Below, piece after piece: positions 17,358 to 26,195 of a stretch of DNA of 64,000 nt. The notes under the pieces are model-generated. The model made no database searches. It saw only the letters and a program-made list of their open reading frames with translations, and was not told where the DNA came from. Each line of letters begins with the position of its first letter. Position 1 is the first letter of the stretch. The DNA is from Chloroflexota bacterium (GTDB lineage Bacteria > Chloroflexota > Anaerolineae > Aggregatilineales > J027), in the NCBI GenBank assembly GCA_013112715.1, contig JABFGB010000010.1:1-64000 (forward strand), in the 5' to 3' direction. The translations under genes were made by a program, and so were the position numbers.

Positions 17358-17843
17358 ATGAAGCGCCTATACAGTCTGTCAGAGAATCGCAGAAAGCCCA
17401 TGCCCTTGATGCTATTTTGGTGCGGCCTGCTGATAGCAACTTTTGCGTGTGGCTTCCTAGATTCCAAAGAGGAAACCAATCTGCGGGATCGTATGGGGGG
17501 ACAGATTAACCAAGCGCAACAGGCCCAACAGCACGCCGCCGATGTGTGGGATCGGGTGTTGTTTGGGGAGACGGTCAACTGTGGGGAAATTATCACCGTG
17601 CCTGAGCCATTTTTCCTGACGAAAAAAGAGGCCGATCAATATCCGCAAAGTGTTGCCATTCGAGATTCACTCAATAATGCCCTTACGGAACTGACCATTG
17701 TGGCGAATTTGTGGGAACAGGAATGCTCGCTGGATCGTGAAATCGTGCCGCTGGATGTGGTGCGGCAGGCAGAAGACGCTTTACAAATGGCACGCGACCT
17801 GTTAAACCAGTCAGCATCCTTGTGGGCTGTGTGGCAAGCGTAG
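17358..17843 (+). CDS. putative lipoprotein, unknown function
   Basis: 161 residues. A hydrophobic stretch with a terminal Cys (MPLMLFWCGLLIATFACGF, about 15-33) resembles a lipoprotein signal, though Phe at the -2 position is unusual for a lipobox. The mature part is helical, Gln/Ala-rich (INQAQQAQQHAADVWDRVLFG) and holds two more Cys (VNCGEI, QECSLD) that could form a disulphide. No family recognised. It is divergent from clpB with 80 bases between starts; only a weak GGAA lies before the ATG. Confidence 0.65.
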   Translation: MKRLYSLSENRRKPMPLMLFWCGLLIATFACGFLDSKEETNLRDRMGGQINQAQQAQQHAADVWDRVLFGETVNCGEIITVPEPFFLTKKEADQYPQSVAIRDSLNNALTELTIVANLWEQECSLDREIVPLDVVRQAEDALQMARDLLNQSASLWAVWQA

Positions 17844-17960
17844 GTGAGACGCCGCTGGAAAGCGACCTTGCCCCGCGCTAGACTTCGCCCCGACTCTATT
17901 GGAGATGTAGGTTAATCGCTGTGTCTCGTAATTGATACGACTGGCTATCCCCACCCCCAA

Positions 17961-17987
17961 CCCCTCCCCACTGAGTGGAGAGGGGCT
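17961..17987 (+). repeat. GC-rich dispersed palindrome, family 2
   Basis: CCCCTCCCCA, five bases, then TGGAGAGGGGCTT; both arms match the element at 20601. It lies in the 185-base gap between the lipoprotein gene and the first LysM-M23 gene. No T-run follows, so it is a repeat rather than an obvious terminator. Confidence 0.65.
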
Positions 17988-18028
17988 TCAAGTAGGTGTT
18001 TTAAGGCAGGTAAGGAAGTTTTACAGTT

Positions 18029-19351
18029 ATGACAGATCAAAACCGTCTACCCGAAGAACAGGCCACTGACTCGCAGCGTCTGTTTCAACAATTAGCTGCC
18101 GAAGAACCACCTGTGAATCTGGGTGATACTTCACCTTCCGCCACCGCACCGCACCCGACCACCCAATATGAAGCGGGTTGGCAGCGGTATCTGGGTGGGT
18201 CTATTTTGCTGGCGGCGCTGCTTCTGACGATGGCAGCCGGATTGATTATCTTCCTCGGCAATCAAGATGAGAATAATCCTACGGATGAAGTCACCCAAAA
18301 CTCAACCAAAGATGCGCCGCTGGTGATGATTCGCCCGTCGCTAACGCCGGATGTCGAAAATCCACCCGTGCAGGATATGGATAATCCAACAGGGGGGATT
18401 CGGGCGACGGCTGCCCCCGATGAACAAGCAATTATGTTATTGACCCCTGTGCCGAGTTCGGCGGATTTCGGGCCAGTGATTGGACGTGATAATCAACCCT
18501 TTACCTTCCAAGTGGGGTCGGGTGAACGCGGCTTTAGCAGCTATGTGATTCAACAGGGCGATACCCTAGACGGCATTACCAAAAAATTTGATTTGGAAGA
18601 TGTTTGTACGATTATCTGGTCAAATGATCGCAATAAGGTTAACCCGCCCCGTGTGAACGCCGAAATTGTAATTCCGCCCACCGATGGGGTGTTTGCCAAA
18701 GTACGTGAACCCATCACAATTAAAGAATTGGCGGAGGCTACCAAAGTAGACCCGTCCGTTATCATTGACTCGGCCTATAACACCCAACTACTGGGAGCAA
18801 CTGCCGACAGTATGTTAGTCGAAGGTGTAAGTGTGCTCGTTCCTGGTGGCAATGGGGGCGATTGCAATGTGTGGCAACCCGCCCCAATTGTGGCAGGCGA
18901 TGGCAGCACGGGCAGTTCCGTTTCCGGCGGGGTTGCCAACAGCGGATTGTGGGGATGCAATGCCCAAGTCACTACGACAGGCTTTCCAGTGCAAGTACCG
19001 GTGCCACCGGGGACATATGAATTTTGGCAGGGGTTCTCAGGATCACATACCGGGGTTGACCTCGCCGCGCCAGTGGGCACTACGATAATGGCAGCGGGTT
19101 CTGGCACGGTTATCTTTGCGGGGTGGAATCAATATGGCTATGGCAAAGTCGTCGTCATCGCACATGGCAGTAGCTATAGCCTGTATGCTCATATGGATAG
19201 TTATAGTGTAAGTTGCGGGCAATCGGTGTCACAAGGGCAGGCGATAGGCACGATTGGGATGACCGGACGTACCAGCGGCCCACATCTGCATTTTGAGATC
19301 CGTGATAGCAACTTCCAAGCGATGGACCCGGTGTACACGATTAGTCTTTAA
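18029..19351 (+). CDS. membrane-anchored LysM-M23 peptidase, paralogue 1
   Basis: 440 residues. A cytoplasmic N-terminus of about 55 residues precedes a membrane helix (GGSILLAALLLTMAAGLIIFLG, about 60-82), a low-complexity linker, a LysM domain (YVIQQGDTLDGITKKFDL...IIWSNDR, about 173-225) with a second LysM-like segment (REPITIKELAEATKVDPSVII), and a C-terminal M23 domain. Zinc ligands are present: H-x3-D in HTGVDLAAP and H-x-H in PHLHFEI. Predicted to cut peptidoglycan cross-links outside the membrane. The next gene is its tandem paralogue, three bases away. Confidence 0.93.
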   Translation: MTDQNRLPEEQATDSQRLFQQLAAEEPPVNLGDTSPSATAPHPTTQYEAGWQRYLGGSILLAALLLTMAAGLIIFLGNQDENNPTDEVTQNSTKDAPLVMIRPSLTPDVENPPVQDMDNPTGGIRATAAPDEQAIMLLTPVPSSADFGPVIGRDNQPFTFQVGSGERGFSSYVIQQGDTLDGITKKFDLEDVCTIIWSNDRNKVNPPRVNAEIVIPPTDGVFAKVREPITIKELAEATKVDPSVIIDSAYNTQLLGATADSMLVEGVSVLVPGGNGGDCNVWQPAPIVAGDGSTGSSVSGGVANSGLWGCNAQVTTTGFPVQVPVPPGTYEFWQGFSGSHTGVDLAAPVGTTIMAAGSGTVIFAGWNQYGYGKVVVIAHGSSYSLYAHMDSYSVSCGQSVSQGQAIGTIGMTGRTSGPHLHFEIRDSNFQAMDPVYTISL

Positions 19352-19354
19352 GCC

Positions 19355-20548
19355 ATGAATACAAGCAGCACCTCGAAAAACAAACTGGGTGGGGGCATCC
19401 TGTTGATGGCAGTGGCAGTGATGGTGATTGCCGCCTTTCTAGTCATCACCCAAATGGGGCAAGACCCCCAGCGGATTGGGGATCGCCCTACAAGTACCCC
19501 TACTGCGACGGCGACACTGGAATTGCCCACCGCGACAGCCTCCCCTACGCCCTCGATTACCCCGTCGCCGACCCTGACCCAGATACCTACCGCCGATTCG
19601 GAAGTGGTGGCGACCTCGGTAGCCCAGGGGGTGGATGTATCGGTCAGTGCCAATGTGGGGATGGGCGGGATTGGCCTTGAACCGGAAGCCTACACCATCA
19701 ACCGCGACCTAGAACGCGCCGGCATTATCCAATATGTGGTGCAGCGCGGCGATAATTTGCAGGGCATCGCTGACCAATACCATATCAGCATCGAGACCAT
19801 CATCTGGTCAAATGACCGATTTTATGTCAATGCCATGCAGCCGGGTTTGGTACTGAATATTTTGCCCGTCGAGGGGGCGATAGAACGGATTCAAAAACCC
19901 ATCAGCATCCAAGACCTCGCCGAGAAGTATCAAGTTGACCCGTATGCCATCATTGATTCTGACTACAATCAACTGCGCGGCTCACTACCGGAAAATGTGC
20001 TACCCGAGGGATTAGAAGTCGCCATTCCGGGAGGGATTGGTTCTAAAGAGCCGATTTACTGGACGCCAATGGGTGGGGCTTCGACCAGCGGGGAATTAAC
20101 GGCAGGCGGGGTCTACATGGGCACGGCAAAATTTGGGGTTGGGCAGTCGGGGTCGTGTGGTGCGCAAGAGGTTTACAATGGCACTGCACCGCTTTTTAAA
20201 CCTGTCTATGGTTATCGTCTGACGACGGATTTTTCATGGGCACATCGCGGGCTTGATCTTTCTGCGCCGATTGGAACAGCGGTTAAAGCTATCGGCGGCG
20301 GCGTGGTGATTTTTGCGGGATGGAGCGATTGGGGTTATGGCTGGAGCGTGGTGATTGCACACGGAGCGGTCATGAGCCTGTATGCCCATCTCACGGCTGA
20401 TTTTGTCTACTGTGGACAAGTCGTCGAAGCAGGGCAGCATATTGGGAATGTGGGGAGTAGTGGCAATTCAACCGGACCGCATCTCCATTTTGAAATCCGG
20501 GATGCGGCTGGCGTGCCACAAAATCCGCGCGATTACTTGCCGTTTTGA
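19355..20548 (+). CDS. membrane-anchored LysM-M23 peptidase, paralogue 2
   Basis: 397 residues with the same plan as the preceding gene: N-terminal membrane helix (GGGILLMAVAVMVIAAFLVIT, about 10-30), Thr/Pro stalk (TPTATATLELPTATASPTPS), LysM (YVVQRGDNLQGIADQYHISIETIIWSNDR), second LysM-like segment, and M23 domain with HRGLDLSAP and PHLHFEIRD, so the zinc site is complete. The N-terminal cytoplasmic region of paralogue 1 is missing. Start ATG is 3 bases after the upstream stop, indicating coupled translation. The transcript ends at the hairpin at 20601. Confidence 0.93.
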   Translation: MNTSSTSKNKLGGGILLMAVAVMVIAAFLVITQMGQDPQRIGDRPTSTPTATATLELPTATASPTPSITPSPTLTQIPTADSEVVATSVAQGVDVSVSANVGMGGIGLEPEAYTINRDLERAGIIQYVVQRGDNLQGIADQYHISIETIIWSNDRFYVNAMQPGLVLNILPVEGAIERIQKPISIQDLAEKYQVDPYAIIDSDYNQLRGSLPENVLPEGLEVAIPGGIGSKEPIYWTPMGGASTSGELTAGGVYMGTAKFGVGQSGSCGAQEVYNGTAPLFKPVYGYRLTTDFSWAHRGLDLSAPIGTAVKAIGGGVVIFAGWSDWGYGWSVVIAHGAVMSLYAHLTADFVYCGQVVEAGQHIGNVGSSGNSTGPHLHFEIRDAAGVPQNPRDYLPF

Positions 20549-20555
20549 AATCAAA

Positions 20556-20587
20556 ACGCGGGGATAAATCCGCCGCGCTCAATTTAG
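20556..20587 (+). repeat. dispersed palindromic repeat, family 1
   Basis: The arms ACGCGGGGATAAATC and CGCCGCG are identical to copy 1, with the tail changed to GCTCAATTTAG. It lies between the peptidase stop and the terminator. Confidence 0.7.
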
Positions 20588-20600
20588 TATCGTATCCCCA

Positions 20601-20631
20601 CCCCTCCCCAATTCTTGGAGAGGGGCTTTTT
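20601..20631 (+). terminator. rho-independent terminator made of a family 2 palindrome
   Basis: CCCCTCCCCAA pairs with TTGGAGAGGGG over 10 of 11 positions with a 3-base loop, followed by CTTTTTC. It lies between convergent genes and probably ends the peptidase transcript. Confidence 0.65.
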
Positions 20632-21542
20632 CATGGCGCAAGCGGGCCGTCAAAAGTGCCGCCATTGCCATCGGTAGGCACAAAGGCATAGACCTGACCA
20701 TCACCGCCGACAATCATGAAACCACGTTCAAAATCCTGCCAATAACTGGAATAGGGAATCTCGCCCTGTGTGGCCCAGCCGATAGACGTGCGGAGGGGTT
20801 CATTGGAGCGCCATGCCAAGCCAAACCCTCGAATGGGTTGACGCAAATTTTCGGCGGGGGGGGCAAAGGCGGGGTCGCTTTCGGGTTGACCGTCGGCCCA
20901 TGTATCCGCCACTCGATAATAACGGCGGTCTTGGGTTTGCAGGGCATAGATTTCTTTGGAATCGCGCCAGAACATAATACCGCGCTCGAACGGCTCATAG
21001 ACCAGCGACAATTGATACCCAGCATCACGTGGACAACCCAAACGCTGCTGTAAATTGGGGTCGCGGCCATAGGCATTGATGAACGAGGCATTGGGTTGAA
21101 TGGGACAGTTCACCGGGCCAGCGACGGCAAAGGTGGGGGTCGTCAAAACCGGGCCAATCGGGATGGTTTGGGCAGTGGGAGCACCCAAAAATACCGGAAC
21201 CGTCGCCCCCGGTAAATTCCCCGGCGCAATCGGTGTGACATTGCCCGCCAAAGGGGTACCGCTGGACTGCGGGCCGACATAGACCCCGACATAGGGGGTG
21301 GGGGTCGAGGTGGGTTCGGGTGGCTCCGGAGTTTCAGTGGGAAATGAGAGGTCAATCGTCGCGGTGGGCAATTGATCGGCGACGGGGGATGTGGCCGTAA
21401 ACTGCACGGTTATTAACATCTTGGGCATGTCATTGACACCCGCCAGAATCGGACCATCGGCTTCGGGAGTGGGATTATTATTGTCGGTACAAGCGGCTAA
21501 AGCTAATACCACTGCAATCATAATTAAGGCAAATTTTTTCAT
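20631..21542 (-). CDS. lipoprotein with C-terminal repeat domain, unknown function
   Basis: 303 residues. Clear lipobox LALAAC (Cys18). A Thr/Pro-rich stalk (about 55-85, PTETPEPPEPTSTPTP) and a Gly/Pro/Ala linker precede a C-terminal domain (about 145-290) with two related units: LGCPRDAGYQLSLVYEPFERGIMFWRD and IGWATQGEIPYSSYWQDFERGFMIVGGDGQVYAFV. The LG-P...ERG-M/I-W pattern resembles LGFP-type cell-surface repeats, so wall or glycan binding is a guess. Its ATG overlaps the TAA of the TrpC-like gene (TAATG), so translation is coupled. Confidence 0.8.
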   Translation of the reverse strand: MKKFALIMIAVVLALAACTDNNNPTPEADGPILAGVNDMPKMLITVQFTATSPVADQLPTATIDLSFPTETPEPPEPTSTPTPYVGVYVGPQSSGTPLAGNVTPIAPGNLPGATVPVFLGAPTAQTIPIGPVLTTPTFAVAGPVNCPIQPNASFINAYGRDPNLQQRLGCPRDAGYQLSLVYEPFERGIMFWRDSKEIYALQTQDRRYYRVADTWADGQPESDPAFAPPAENLRQPIRGFGLAWRSNEPLRTSIGWATQGEIPYSSYWQDFERGFMIVGGDGQVYAFVPTDGNGGTFDGPLAP

Positions 21543-22402
21543 TATCGAACAACCCTATTGTCGGGATTTACCAGCGAAAAAAGTGTGTGGATGGCTTCTT
21601 CGGGATTCGGCACACCGAGCAGTCCTTCGCCCACTACCACTCCATCAATACCAGATTCAGCCACCATCGCCATGTCTTCGGGGGTGCGGATGCCACCCAT
21701 GCTGACGACGACAATATGGCGCGGAATCTGCGGACAGAGGCGGGTGGTGCGGCTTAAATCAACGTCAAAAGTGCGCCAATCTACGTTGCTAATGGCAATT
21801 ACCAGTGGATCGGATTTTAAGGTGCGGGCCAATTCTTGCTCATCTTGCACCTGCACGACGGCAGTCATGCGGAGGCGCTGAGTAATTGAAACCAAATCCC
21901 ATAAACGATACTCGCCCAAGAGGGCCGCAATCAAAATCACCGCATCGGCTCCGGCAGCACGCGCTTCATGCACCTGATAACGATCAAACACAAAGTCGTT
22001 ACGAATAACCGGGATGCGCGTTTCCTGTGAGACTAAGGTTAAGTGATGGATTTCGCCCTGATAATAGAGCGGATTGGTGGCGACGGAGAGGGCTTGGACT
22101 CCCAGATTTTCAAAAAGGTGGGCTTGCTCAACGGGGTCGTAGCGATCCACCAAAGTCTTGCCACGATGAGATTGGCGTTTTAGTTCAACGATCAGCGAGA
22201 GGCCCCGATCATAACGCAGGACACTGGAGAGGGCCAGCGGGCGGCGTTGAATACTGGTTAGGGCATGGAGGCCCGACTGTGAAATTTCTTGTTTATTGAT
22301 CTCAAGCTGCTGCCGGATATTTTCCATGATTTCCGCCAAGAACCCGCTGATTTCAAGTTCATCCAGCGCGTTGGGGTCTCGAAGATTTTGTGGTTGATCC
22401 AT
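21542..22402 (-). CDS. TrpC-like TIM-barrel protein lacking most indole-glycerol-phosphate synthase catalytic residues
   Basis: 286 residues, matching indole-3-glycerol-phosphate synthase across the barrel. Glu73 and Lys75 (IVELKRQS) are kept. By alignment from memory with the T. maritima and S. solfataricus enzymes, the other active-site residues differ: the KDF lysine is Asn135 (IRNDF), the E of VEVH is Gln184 (VVQVQ), INxRD is Ser205-Asn-Val207-Asp, and AESGI is Ser-Met235-Gly236-Gly-Ile. The enzyme should therefore not work as a normal synthase, which needs those groups for decarboxylation and ring closure. No other trp gene is near; it is coupled to a lipoprotein and 89 bases downstream of the PBP gene. 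Databases will probably label it trpC. Confidence 0.85.
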   Translation of the reverse strand: MDQPQNLRDPNALDELEISGFLAEIMENIRQQLEINKQEISQSGLHALTSIQRRPLALSSVLRYDRGLSLIVELKRQSHRGKTLVDRYDPVEQAHLFENLGVQALSVATNPLYYQGEIHHLTLVSQETRIPVIRNDFVFDRYQVHEARAAGADAVILIAALLGEYRLWDLVSITQRLRMTAVVQVQDEQELARTLKSDPLVIAISNVDWRTFDVDLSRTTRLCPQIPRHIVVVSMGGIRTPEDMAMVAESGIDGVVVGEGLLGVPNPEEAIHTLFSLVNPDNRVVR

Positions 22403-22491
22403 CGCACATCACCCATCTACCTATCGTTACTGAGGGCGATTGTATGCTCAAAACGCCATAAAACGCAACCACCGTCACCCATTGCGCGTCT

Positions 22492-25038
22492 CTATTCAGC
22501 AGGGCCGGAGGACGGGCGTTCGTCTGGCGGCACATAGGAATCTACTCGAAACGCGATGGGCTGGCTTTCCAAACTGCTGCCATCGGCTAACTGAGCGGTT
22601 GACCAGACCAGATGATCCCCCGGTTGCAAGGCCCACCAGATGTCAAAAGGTGCTTGGTCAATCGTTTGTACCATCCCGCCATCAATCCAATAGGTAATGC
22701 TGGTGGTTTCGGGCGGGGTGATGACCGACAGGCGGATACGCTGCGTTTCCAATGGTAGAAGCGGTGTTAGGGCAAAAACAGTGTAAGGGTCGGGGGAGAC
22801 CATGCGCAAGGGACGTTCTGGTTCTTCACCTACCCGGATGGCAGAATCCGGCGGGGGTGGGATGTTTTGGCGGGCGGCCCAGTCACGCGCTTCGGGGGGC
22901 AGCACCAGATAGACTTTTTCCTCTTGAAATTCAGTAGGGGTATCCTCGGTTGCCAGCAGTCCGGTGCGGCTGTCTATCAGGAAGGGTTGATAAAAATTAT
23001 CGGACTCAGTGGGAACCGTGCCATCAATAAACCATTCCCACTTGCGGACGGGACAATATTCAGTTGGCAGCAAACCAGAGGTCGCACAAACTTCGGCCCG
23101 TACCAGCCCCTCAGGTCGCTCAAATTGCAATTCAGGCTGACCATAGAGCACTTCCCGCATGAATTGATTCCAAATTGGCCCAGCCCCCGTTATACCCGTC
23201 ACATTGGTCATGGGGGTGTTGTCGGCATTGCCTACCCAAACCCCCACGACTAAATTCGGGGTGTAACCCATTGTCCAGTTATCGCGGAAATCGGTGGTTG
23301 TGCCGGTTTTGGCGGCGGCGGGTCGGCCAATATTGAGAGAACTGACCGTGCCAAACGCCGGAATACGCGCCTCATTATCCGAAAGAATGTCGGTAATTAG
23401 ATAGGCAACACGGGGATCGAGTTCGGGTTTACCGAGAGCAGGGGTTTGAGCCTCGTAGATGGTCTCACCCGCGCTGTTGCGAATTTCCAAAATATAGTTC
23501 GGCTCGACACGCTGTCCTCCATTGGCAAAAGCGCTATAGGCAGCGGTCAATTCAACCAAGCGCACCTCCCCGCCACCTAATGTCAGCGATAAATCAAAGC
23601 GGCTGGTGTCGGTCAGGGTCGAAATGCCCAAACGAGTGACCAACGTCACCAATGATTGCACACCGATTTCATTGAGGGTCTCGACTGCGGGGATATTAAA
23701 AGACGAGGCCAATGCCTCACGCACCAGCACCGGGCCATGTTCCGCGAGGCCAAAATTCAGTGGGGTATAACTTTCGAGGCGGCGGGTGACAAATGGCGTT
23801 TTGACATCGAGCAGCATGGTGGCTGGGGTGAAAGGTTCTTCACGGGCCGGATTAAAGGCGGCGGCATAGGTAAAGGGCTTTAGGGCCGAACCGGGTTGAC
23901 GTGGCGCAAGGGCGGCGTTGACGTTGCCATCTATGCTTTCGTCAAAATAATCGGGACTGCCCAACATGGCTAAAATCTGGCCCGTATAGGGGTCTATGGC
24001 GACTAACGCGGCGTTATGCACATCTTTGGGCGGCGACCCATCCGGCGGATTATTGAGTTCGGCGAGGTGCTGACGGGCAATGCGTTCGGCGGCATTCTGC
24101 CAATTGAGATCAAGAGTGGTGTAAACTTCCAAACCCCCTGTATAAAGTTCGTCGGCGTAATCGCGTTCCAATTGTGTCCAGACGGCGGCGACAAAATGGG
24201 GGGCTAGAATCTCGAATGTGCCCGCACTGTAATCGAGAGGTTCTTTTTTGGCCTGTTCCGCTTCAGATTCGGAAATATAGCCATGCTTGACCATCAAATC
24301 CAAAACAATCGTCTGGCGGTCTTTGGCAATGGTTGGATTTTCGAGCGGGTTATAGATAGCAGGGGATTGGGGCAGGCCTGCCAGCATCGCACATTCGGCT
24401 AGACTCAAGGAAGCAGGCGACTTGCCAAAATAGATGCGGGAGGCGGCTTCGACTCCGTAAGCCAGATTGCCATAATAGGTTTGATTGAGATAGAGCGTCA
24501 GGATTTCCTCGCGGGAATAGGCCATATTTAAACGAATGGCAAGGATGCTCTCGCGTAGTTTGCGACGCACGGTGCGGTCTTGACTGGGTTGTTTGGTTAG
24601 CAGCAGATTACGGGCTACCTGCTGGGTAATAGTGCTGCCACCAGCGCGAACTTCCCCGCCGCGCACATTAATCCACAGGGCACGGGCAATGCCTTCGATG
24701 TCTACGCCGGGATGGTGATAAAAATTGGCATCCTCGGTGGCGATGGTCGCGTCGGGCAGGCAACTTGCCATTTCATCAAGAGTGACGGCTTTGTGGCTAC
24801 CCCCATACAAATCCACGATCTCATACAACAATTTGCCATTGCGGTCATAGATGCGTGTACTGGGGAGCGCCAGTCCTGCTTCCAAATTATCAATATCGGG
24901 GAGATCAACAAACAGCCATTGATAGAGATAGACGATGCTAGAAATACCCAAAACGAGCAAAATCAAGAGGGTACGCTGCCAGCGTTTGCGTCGTTTCCAA
25001 AATCGCTGGTAAAGATTTTTGGGGAAAAATTTTTTCAT
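22492..25038 (-). CDS. class A penicillin-binding protein (glycosyltransferase/transpeptidase)
   Basis: 848 residues. A basic cytoplasmic tail and membrane anchor (about 23-45) precede the GT51 domain (about 75-250) with the catalytic Glu in TEDANFYHHPG (102) and STITQQVARNLLL. The transpeptidase domain (about 340-620) has the nucleophile Ser384 in GSALK, SxN at 446-448 (SSFN) and KTGT at 577-580. A C-terminal extension (about 650-845) ends with a beta-sandwich segment (TPPETTSITYWIDGGMVQTI) like the penicillin-binding C-terminal domain of PBP1C. It polymerises and cross-links peptidoglycan. The gene reads toward the TrpC-like and lipoprotein genes. Confidence 0.95.
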   Translation of the reverse strand: MKKFFPKNLYQRFWKRRKRWQRTLLILLVLGISSIVYLYQWLFVDLPDIDNLEAGLALPSTRIYDRNGKLLYEIVDLYGGSHKAVTLDEMASCLPDATIATEDANFYHHPGVDIEGIARALWINVRGGEVRAGGSTITQQVARNLLLTKQPSQDRTVRRKLRESILAIRLNMAYSREEILTLYLNQTYYGNLAYGVEAASRIYFGKSPASLSLAECAMLAGLPQSPAIYNPLENPTIAKDRQTIVLDLMVKHGYISESEAEQAKKEPLDYSAGTFEILAPHFVAAVWTQLERDYADELYTGGLEVYTTLDLNWQNAAERIARQHLAELNNPPDGSPPKDVHNAALVAIDPYTGQILAMLGSPDYFDESIDGNVNAALAPRQPGSALKPFTYAAAFNPAREEPFTPATMLLDVKTPFVTRRLESYTPLNFGLAEHGPVLVREALASSFNIPAVETLNEIGVQSLVTLVTRLGISTLTDTSRFDLSLTLGGGEVRLVELTAAYSAFANGGQRVEPNYILEIRNSAGETIYEAQTPALGKPELDPRVAYLITDILSDNEARIPAFGTVSSLNIGRPAAAKTGTTTDFRDNWTMGYTPNLVVGVWVGNADNTPMTNVTGITGAGPIWNQFMREVLYGQPELQFERPEGLVRAEVCATSGLLPTEYCPVRKWEWFIDGTVPTESDNFYQPFLIDSRTGLLATEDTPTEFQEEKVYLVLPPEARDWAARQNIPPPPDSAIRVGEEPERPLRMVSPDPYTVFALTPLLPLETQRIRLSVITPPETTSITYWIDGGMVQTIDQAPFDIWWALQPGDHLVWSTAQLADGSSLESQPIAFRVDSYVPPDERPSSGPAE

Positions 25039-25257
25039 GAGTACCTGCCAAAATCATCATGCTGATCTCATTCCTCATTTGATTTTACAGAAAGTCGGGA
25101 TGGAAAAAGCGCTGAGGCATGAAAGCGAAAAGCAACCATAGGTCAAGCGGTGAGGTACATGAAGTTTCAAAAAATTTCGGTCTCAAGAGGGCAAATTTGT
25201 TATACACTAAAACTGGTGGAAGCTAATGGAAACGAATGGAAGCAAATAAGTAAAGGT

Positions 25258-25286
25258 TTTGCATTTGTTCGTCCCGGTGCTATACT
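25258..25286 (+). promoter_or_regulatory. candidate sigma-70 promoter in the gap before the bifunctional nuclease gene
   Basis: TTTGCA and TATACT are separated by 17 bases. Initiation would fall near 25293, giving a leader of about 260 bases that contains the hairpins listed next. Confidence 0.4.
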
Positions 25287-25292
25287 ACAGCA

Positions 25293-25484
25293 TACGCTTT
25301 TACCGACATCTCGGTTAGGGCAGTGGAAATCAGCAGTCATCGAAACCTATCTCCAATGCCTGCTGGTGATTAGGAGTCTGGCGTTTTCAAGTGCAGGGGA
25401 TTTGCCAACTCCGCTTTTCATTTCGCACTTGTCCGAAATGTCACCGGCCTTTGGGGGAGCCTTTCAATTGAAGAATCCCCCAAA
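25293..25484 (+). ncRNA. candidate structured RNA or long structured leader
   Basis: Four inverted repeats follow the promoter: ACCGA-CATC-TCGGT (25302-25315), CAGCAG with CTGCTG (25331-25365), CAAGTGC with GCACTTG (25388-25431), and a 9-bp stem TTTGGGGGA with TCCCCCAAA (25450-25484) enclosing TTCAATTGAA. No known riboswitch, 6S, tmRNA, SRP or RNase P signature is recognised. The 515-base gap 25039-25553 otherwise holds only a poorly supported open frame. Confidence 0.3.
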
Positions 25485-25553
25485 ATACAATCCCAATGAC
25501 AACACGAGGCCTATCACATAATAAGGCTAGGGATCGGATGAGGAAGTTGAGGT

Positions 25554-26078
25554 ATGGTAGAGGTCAAAATTGATTGTATTAGAATGAGCTTGATGACCCA
25601 AAACCGGGTGGTCATTCTAAAAGAAGAAGGCAGCGAACGGTATCTGGCAATCTGGATTGGGCCATACGAAGCGGAAGCCATTACCACCGAGCTTCAAGAT
25701 GTTCAACACAAACGCCCTTTGACCCACGACCTGCTGAAATCACTGATTGTCGAAATGGGAGCCGAGGTTCAATATGTGGTAGTCACTGAACTCCGCCGTC
25801 CCGATGATATTTTCTTCGCCAAGATTGTGATTGAATTGGATGGACGTGAACTCGAAGTAGATTCTCGTCCCAGTGACGCCATTGCATTAGCCGTCCGTGC
25901 CCGCGTTCCGATTTATGTTGAACCTGAGGTTATGGACGCCGCCGCTGTTACCCCCGAAGAAGATGTTGAACACGAACCCGATGTTCCGACTGAAAAAGGC
26001 GCGGCATTGGATGACAAGCTGGGTTTGTTCAAGGATTTTGTGGAAACACTCGATCTGGATAATCTGGATGAAGAATAG
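25554..26078 (+). CDS. bifunctional nuclease family protein (DUF151)
   Basis: 174 residues. The BFN/DUF151 core spans residues 1-130: VILKEEGSERYLAIWIGPYEAEAI, then RPLTHDLLKSLIVEMGAEVQYVVVTEL, FFAKIVIELDGRELEVDSRPSDAIALAVRARVPIYV. The SRPSDAIALA motif is diagnostic of the family, members of which have RNase and DNase activity in plants and are widespread in bacteria. The acidic C-terminal tail (DDKLGLFKDFVETLDLDNLDEE) is usual for Chloroflexota and actinobacterial members. GAGGAAGTTGAGGT precedes the ATG. Confidence 0.92.
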   Translation: MVEVKIDCIRMSLMTQNRVVILKEEGSERYLAIWIGPYEAEAITTELQDVQHKRPLTHDLLKSLIVEMGAEVQYVVVTELRRPDDIFFAKIVIELDGRELEVDSRPSDAIALAVRARVPIYVEPEVMDAAAVTPEEDVEHEPDVPTEKGAALDDKLGLFKDFVETLDLDNLDEE

Positions 26079-26080
26079 TC

Positions 26081-26109
26081 AGCCGAGGAATAGAATTCCC
26101 CGGCTACAA
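26081..26109 (+). repeat. hairpin with CTACAAA tail, family 3, plus GTCCAC/GTGGAC hairpin
   Basis: AGCCGAGGAA pairs with TTCCCCGGCT over 9 of 10 positions, with ACAAAA completing the tail. A second small hairpin, GTCCAC-GAGAT-GTGGAC, follows at 26116-26132. Confidence 0.55.
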
Positions 26110-26160
26110 AATAATGTCCACGAGATGTGGACAAGTCTCTATGAAGATCAGATAAATTTT

Positions 26161-26189
26161 AAAGGGCAGGATTCACACCCTGCCTTTTT
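26161..26189. terminator. bidirectional terminator between convergent genes
   Basis: GGCAGG with CCTGCC forms a 6-bp core around an 8-base loop, extended by AAAG against TTTT. T-runs lie on both sides of the stem. It serves the convergent nuclease and PHP genes. Confidence 0.6.
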
Positions 26190-26195
26190 GATTGA

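Noticed and set aside
25150..25521. 123-codon open frame before the bifunctional nuclease gene
   Set aside because: No ribosome site, composition unlike neighbouring genes, no domain pattern, and it crosses the promoter and hairpin region.
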